A stretch of 41,134 nucleotides of DNA, from positions 1-41,134 of IMG/VR virus record IMGVR_UViG_3300023174_000317; one strand, 5' to 3'. This DNA is from a virus. The notes under the pieces were generated by a model. It worked only from the letters and a program-made list of their open reading frames with translations, made no database searches and had not been told where the DNA came from. Shown in pieces: positions 38,844-41,134 of the stretch; position 1 is the first letter of the stretch, and every line of letters begins with the position of its first letter. Position numbers and translations under genes: made by a program.

Positions 38844-38945
38844 CTAAGGGAACAACAACACCGCCAAAGACACCCCCAAAAACAACTTAGCCCACAAACT
38901 AGCCAAAGCGAAAGCCACAAAAAAACCGCCCAAAAACTTAGCCAT
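38844..38945 (-). CDS. 33-residue single-helix membrane peptide
   Basis: Almost the whole peptide is hydrophobic (GGFFVAFALASLW and LFLGVSLAVLLF with two Lys between). It overlaps the previous gene by 8 nt, so it is probably translated by coupling. It would insert in the membrane; the function is unknown. Confidence 0.5.
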   Translation of the reverse strand: MAKFLGGFFVAFALASLWAKLFLGVSLAVLLFP

Positions 38946-39057
38946 TATCCGCCCCCATTAGATAAATACCGCGAACAATATCCGCCCTAATAATATCCCA
39001 TTCAGTGACCCAAACACTACCGCCACCCTCCAACTCTACCCATTTACCCTCGCTCAC
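38938..39057 (-). CDS. 39-residue hypothetical protein
   Basis: GTG start sharing GTGA with the preceding stop. WVELEGGGSVWVTEWDIIR forms a likely beta hairpin followed by a short helix. It is not recognised. Confidence 0.55.
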   Translation of the reverse strand: MSEGKWVELEGGGSVWVTEWDIIRADIVRGIYLMGADNG

Positions 39058-39194
39058 GACTTCCCCCCAAACTGAACAACCGCCCGCAACTTAGCCCGTC
39101 GCTCATCTTTTCGCTTAATCGTTCTCACCTTACGCTCATAATCCCGCAACCGAAACAACCCCGCCCGCTCAGGTGACGGTTTACGCCCCGCCAT
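39054..39194 (-). CDS. 46-residue very basic protein
   Basis: About a third of residues are Arg or Lys (LRDYERKVRTIKRKDERRAK), predicted as one long helix; nucleic acid binding is likely. The ATG overlaps the preceding stop (TAATG). Confidence 0.6.
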   Translation of the reverse strand: MAGRKPSPERAGLFRLRDYERKVRTIKRKDERRAKLRAVVQFGGKS

Positions 39195-39541
39195 TACGAC
39201 ACCTCCCCGAAACGCTCACCCAAGAGGTCCTCTACAACTTGCGACAACTCACCGTGATACCATTCAAACAACGCCCCCGTAATGTGACCAAAGACTAATC
39301 CGTTACTCATTCCGTAATCGTCTGGTTCTGGCATACCAATTGCCACCCATTCCTGAACCTGTTCAGAATAGTAGGCGGGAATTAACCCGTCTGCCTGTTC
39401 TGTAATATCGTCTGTCACATCTGGCACATCTACCGCGTCACGACGGTACTGTAAAATTTCGTCTGCCGCGTCGCGTACTGATTGCCACATTTCGGAATAG
39501 GTGGCAGATGAAACCGCCCGCCACATTTCGCCCGTTGTCAT
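39194..39541 (-). CDS. Hypothetical acidic helical protein, 115 residues
   Basis: Helical N-terminus (TTGEMWRAVSSATYSEMW) and repeated acidic helices, with IPAYYSEQVQEWVAIGM in the middle. The ATG at 39541 has GAGAAGGAAA upstream; an ATG five codons earlier is an alternative. It is not recognised. Confidence 0.6.
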   Translation of the reverse strand: MTTGEMWRAVSSATYSEMWQSVRDAADEILQYRRDAVDVPDVTDDITEQADGLIPAYYSEQVQEWVAIGMPEPDDYGMSNGLVFGHITGALFEWYHGELSQVVEDLLGERFGEVS

Positions 39542-39600
39542 TGTTTCCTTCTCCATTGTTCTTACCTTTCATTGTGTACCGTGACCGTGTGCCACAGTAT

Positions 39601-39701
39601 CGCCCCGCCCCGTGAATCGAACACGGTTAGCCCCCTATCGGTGACGGGTAACCCCTACCTATTCAGTTATTCGTTCGGGTGGCACTCACACGCCCCGCCC
39701 C
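39601..39701. other. tRNA-like T arm between 11-bp direct repeats
   Basis: On the minus strand CCGTG-TTCGATT-CACGG (39610-39626) is a perfect T arm. A poor anticodon-like stem (CCCGT/AGGGG) precedes it and no acceptor stem can be formed. The region is bounded by CGCCCCGCCCC at 39601-39611 and 39691-39701, 90 bp apart. It looks like a degraded or partial tRNA gene rather than a functional one. Confidence 0.35.
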
Positions 39702-39750
39702 ATTCAGTCTCGGTAATCGTTTCCGCAATAAAGGTTTGCCAATCGTTCAT
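39667..39750 (-). CDS. 27-residue peptide with CECH
   Basis: The frame reads MNDWQTFIAETITETEWGG and ends ACECHPNE. AGGGGGT stands 6 nt before the ATG, and a consensus promoter lies 30 nt upstream, making it the first gene of that transcript. The CxCH tail echoes the other Cys microproteins. Confidence 0.55.
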   Translation of the reverse strand: MNDWQTFIAETITETEWGGACECHPNE

Positions 39751-39778
39751 CAGTTCACCCCCTGTCGTTATGTTTCAC

Positions 39779-39807
39779 AGTATAGCACATAACGATTCAC
39801 CTGTCAA
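39779..39807 (-). promoter_or_regulatory. Consensus leftward promoter TTGACA-17-TATACT
   Basis: On the minus strand TTGACA (39802-39807) and TATACT (39779-39784) are separated by exactly 17 bp. It is the best sigma70-type promoter in the window, placed in the 84-bp gap after the 45-residue gene. Confidence 0.85.
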
Positions 39808-39834
39808 GTTTGGAGAATGTCGGGCGTGTCGCGC

Positions 39835-39972
39835 CTAGTCTTCAATCTCTACAACCTCGACCCACGCCCGCATAGCCCTAAGCGCGGTAGCCTCGCGTTC
39901 CGCCTCCCGCCGTGTTTGGAATATCGGCGCGGGGTTAGAGTTGTATCGTTCCCAGTTTTTGAGAGTAAACAT
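39835..39972 (-). CDS. 45-residue helical protein
   Basis: FTLKNWERYNSNPAPIFQT leads to a long charged helix (RREAEREATALRAMRAWVEV). The ATG overlaps the preceding stop (TAATG). It is not recognised. Confidence 0.58.
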   Translation of the reverse strand: MFTLKNWERYNSNPAPIFQTRREAEREATALRAMRAWVEVVEIED

Positions 39973-40205
39973 TAGTTCCCCCCTCGTGTGATCTGCCCAC
40001 ACGCGGGACAGATACCCACACTATGCCGAACAACCTCCGACACCGTTACTATCCCGTAATCGCAATTACGCGCTAACGCCTTGCGATAAGTAAAGGCTAA
40101 CGCTTCCGCCCCGTCTAGCGTTGTGATTATCTCACTAACCGCCCTACGCCCCGCAAGTTTCACAGTCACTTTACCGTAGGTGTTTATAAATTGGCACGTG
40201 TCCAT
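39972..40205 (-). CDS. 77-residue protein with C-terminal Cys pair
   Basis: An alpha/beta N-terminal part (VKLAGRRAVSEIITTLDGAE, ALAFTYRKALARN) ends in GICPACGQITRGG, one CxxC; with C4 and C48 it may complete a zinc site. Both ends overlap neighbours by one base. Confidence 0.6.
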   Translation of the reverse strand: MDTCQFINTYGKVTVKLAGRRAVSEIITTLDGAEALAFTYRKALARNCDYGIVTVSEVVRHSVGICPACGQITRGGN

Positions 40206-40405
40206 TAGTTGCCCCCTAACATATTGCCGATACGCTTGCGCGTGTCCCTATCGGTTATTTCAATAAAGGCGTAACGCCCCGCCCTGTGCCATTCTTGCGC
40301 GAGTTCTTGCGCCCGTTCTATGTTGTCAAACTCTCTCGAACACGTGAACCGCGCCACCTGTCGCGCGGTGTCTGGGTTGGCATAGTAGCCGTGTATCAAA
40401 AACAT
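40205..40405 (-). CDS. Hypothetical protein, 66 residues
   Basis: FLIHGYYANPDTARQVARF is followed by a helix (NIERAQELAQEWHRAGRY) and a strand (AFIEITDRDTRKRIG), a compact beta-alpha-beta. The ATG at 40405 overlaps the preceding stop, so the longer upstream frame is rejected. The function is unknown. Confidence 0.6.
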   Translation of the reverse strand: MFLIHGYYANPDTARQVARFTCSREFDNIERAQELAQEWHRAGRYAFIEITDRDTRKRIGNMLGGN

Positions 40406-40689
40406 TACTTGCCCCCTGTCGTTAATTCCGCGTGCCACTTGCGACACTCAAACCCGCCCCGTTCGCTTGCGGTGTGAAAGTCAGTTTCGCAACGGTCACA
40501 ATCGTAATAATCTTCCTCGCGTAGTCTGTCCTCTATGCGTCTAAAATATCCGTTGTGATGTCCCTCTAGAATGTAGTCTAGAATAGCGCGTAGTGTGGCG
40601 CGGTCTGGTGTGTCGCGTAGGTCTTGCGCGTAGGTTTCAAGATTGTCTGCTATGCGAGTAAGTTCGCGTTGCGCGTAGGTCTCTTCCAT
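40405..40689 (-). CDS. First gene of the leftward block, 94 residues
   Basis: A long charged helical region (AQRELTRIADNLETYAQDLR) is followed by helices with LRAILDYILEGHHNG and a Cys part (YDCDRCETDFHTASERGG, ECRKWH). AAAGGGG stands 6 nt before the ATG. As the gene next to the control region it is expected to be among the first expressed. A zinc-containing regulator is possible; no family is recognised. Confidence 0.62.
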   Translation of the reverse strand: MEETYAQRELTRIADNLETYAQDLRDTPDRATLRAILDYILEGHHNGYFRRIEDRLREEDYYDCDRCETDFHTASERGGFECRKWHAELTTGGK

Positions 40690-40713
40690 TGGTTGCCCCT
40701 TTCATTGTTTGGA

Positions 40714-40737
40714 ATTGTATTTAGTTGTACATACAAC
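40714..40737 (-). promoter_or_regulatory. Leftward -10 with palindromic operator in the spacer
   Basis: TACAAT (minus strand, 40714-40719) precedes the first leftward gene. The 14-bp palindrome GTTGTACATACAAC (40724-40737) fills the space where the -35/-10 spacer would lie, while a good -35 is lacking. A repressor or activator at this site would control the block. Confidence 0.45.
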
Positions 40738-40781
40738 ATACCGCGAAACATACACGGACGCAAGCCGAAACGACAATTTAT

Positions 40782-40801
40782 TTATAACAAAATCGTTATA
40801 A
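40782..40801. repeat. Inverted repeat TTATAAC / GTTATAA
   Basis: Seven-base arms separated by AAAATC form a perfect inverted repeat in an A/T-rich stretch. The same half-site occurs in the palindrome at 38800-38815. It may be an operator or part of an origin. Confidence 0.6.
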
Positions 40802-40862
40802 TTCACCTATTGACATTAGGCGCGAAATGGTGTAAGCGCGTGGCAAACACTAAGCGCTGTCA

Positions 40863-40907
40863 CGCATACCATACGGGGCGCGAGTTATCAAATCCGACAC
40901 GCCGAAA
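40863..40907 (-). promoter_or_regulatory. Leftward early promoter with 13-bp box (copy 2)
   Basis: On the minus strand the box TTTCGGCGTGTCG (40895-40907) is followed two bases later by TTTGATAA, containing -35 TTGATA (40886-40891). After 17 bp comes a weak -10 TATGCG (40863-40868). The layout repeats that at 38579-38623. Confidence 0.5.
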
Positions 40908-40959
40908 TGGTAAGCGCGTGACTCATAGCCAATTCATAGAAAACACACAGACAACGCTA

Positions 40960-40975
40960 TCGAACAAACGTTCGA
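40960..40975. promoter_or_regulatory. LexA (SOS) box 1
   Basis: TCGAACAAACGTTCGA is a 6-4-6 inverted repeat that fits the Gram-positive/actinobacterial SOS box CGAACRNRYGTTCG at every position. It lies upstream of the rightward promoter. Binding by host LexA is inferred from the match. Confidence 0.78.
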
Positions 40976-40992
40976 AACATCACAGATTGTAA

Positions 40993-41008
40993 TCGAACAT
41001 ATGTTCAA
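40993..41008. promoter_or_regulatory. LexA (SOS) box 2
   Basis: TCGAACATATGTTCAA matches the same consensus with one change at the outer arm and contains the perfect 12-bp palindrome GAACATATGTTC. Its centre is 33 bp from that of box 1, about three helical turns, so two LexA dimers would sit on the same face. Its end lies about 10 bp before the -35 of the rightward promoter. Confidence 0.72.
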
Positions 41009-41134
41009 ATGGGGTGGTGGCACTATCGCATATTTTTTTTTATAGTATAAGCGTTGTAGCCTAATGTATGATTGTTGGTGGAGGTTGTTATGTTGGAGCG
41101 TGTTGATGAGGTTGACCGTTTGTTGTTGCGTGAG
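41008..41134. repeat. Terminal direct repeat, right copy
   Basis: Identical to 1-127. It repeats the promoter region and the first 17 codons of the TerS-like gene (41090 onward), so that partial frame is not a separate gene. Confidence 0.95.

Larger units (their letters stand above)
40690..41007. promoter_or_regulatory. Divergent control region / candidate replication origin
   Basis: No convincing gene lies here. From left to right it holds a leftward -10 (TACAAT, 40714-40719) with the palindrome GTTGTACATACAAC (40724-40737). Next come the inverted repeat TTATAAC-aaaatc-GTTATAA (40782-40801), a TTGACA (40810-40815) and repeated TAAGCG elements (40833, 40851, 40911). The 13-bp early box (40895-40907) and two LexA boxes follow. 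AT-rich repeats plus iteron-like elements fit an origin, which is inferred. Confidence 0.55.

Noticed and set aside
39601-39690. A second tRNA gene on the minus strand
   Set aside because: Only the T arm is good. No 7-bp acceptor can be paired and the anticodon loop lacks the invariant T33, so it is reported only as tRNA-like.
39572-39838. An 88-residue plus-strand frame in the leftward block
   Set aside because: It runs against transcription over a consensus leftward promoter, a 27-residue gene with a strong ribosome site and the tRNA-like region; no ribosome site of its own.
40624-40992. A 122-residue plus-strand frame across the control region
   Set aside because: It overlaps the first leftward gene antisense and spans operators, repeats and a LexA box. 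No ribosome site; the translation looks random and basic.
1-41134. Integrase, excisionase, CI-like repressor, transposase or CRISPR array
   Set aside because: Read through all large frames on both strands without finding tyrosine or serine recombinase motifs, a transposase, or regularly spaced repeats. Absence of recognition is not proof, as small repressors could hide among the unknown genes.

Overview
The window is one complete tailed-phage genome, closed into a circle. Bases 1-127 recur exactly as 41008-41134, so the unit is 41,007 bp. The head, connector, tail and lysis genes follow the usual order of a long-tailed (siphovirus) phage, with a 1,200-residue tape measure. An actinobacterial host is inferred from a WhiB-type Fe-S protein gene, two operators matching the Gram-positive/actinobacterial LexA box, and a series of promoters placed so that transcripts would start at or next to the ATG (leaderless messages, common in Actinobacteria). 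Base composition is moderate to low in GC, which would suit a low-GC aquatic actinobacterium, but this is inference. I saw no integrase, excisionase, CI-like repressor, transposase or CRISPR array.

Layout. Two divergent blocks leave a control region (about 40690-41007 plus 1-82) and converge on a strong hairpin terminator at 24326-24357. The rightward block (83-24278) holds TerS-like, TerL, portal, prohead protease with a nested scaffold start, decoration protein, major capsid protein, a structured 194-bp intergenic region, four connector/completion genes, two paralogous tail tube proteins (the second with an Ig-like domain), tail assembly chaperones joined by a -1 frameshift, tape measure, large tail and fibre proteins, holin, M23 endolysin, an XhlA-like membrane protein, a metallophosphoesterase and a 29-residue peptide.

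The leftward block (40689 down to 24361) begins with about 30 very small, tightly overlapping genes, many encoding Cys-pair zinc ribbons. A sliding-clamp-like protein lies among them. It continues with a SNF2-type helicase, WhiB, an Erf-type annealing protein, a PD-(D/E)XK nuclease, SSB, an endonuclease VII-type HNH enzyme between inverted repeats, tRNA-Thr(UGU), a primase-polymerase/helicase fusion, small zinc proteins, a HAD phosphatase and a RuvC-like resolvase. No DNA polymerase of family A, B or C was recognised, so the clamp and primase-helicase probably work with host replication enzymes.

How it works together. The leftward genes look like early replication, recombination and regulation functions driven by several sigma70-type promoters, two of which share a 13-bp upstream box. 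The rightward genes are the late morphogenesis and lysis programme. The tandem LexA boxes lie just upstream of its first promoter, suggesting that host SOS state gates part of the phage programme. Internal extended -10 promoters (TGnTANNNT) re-initiate transcription before portal, protease, connector, tail, holin and peptide genes, mostly without a ribosome binding site.
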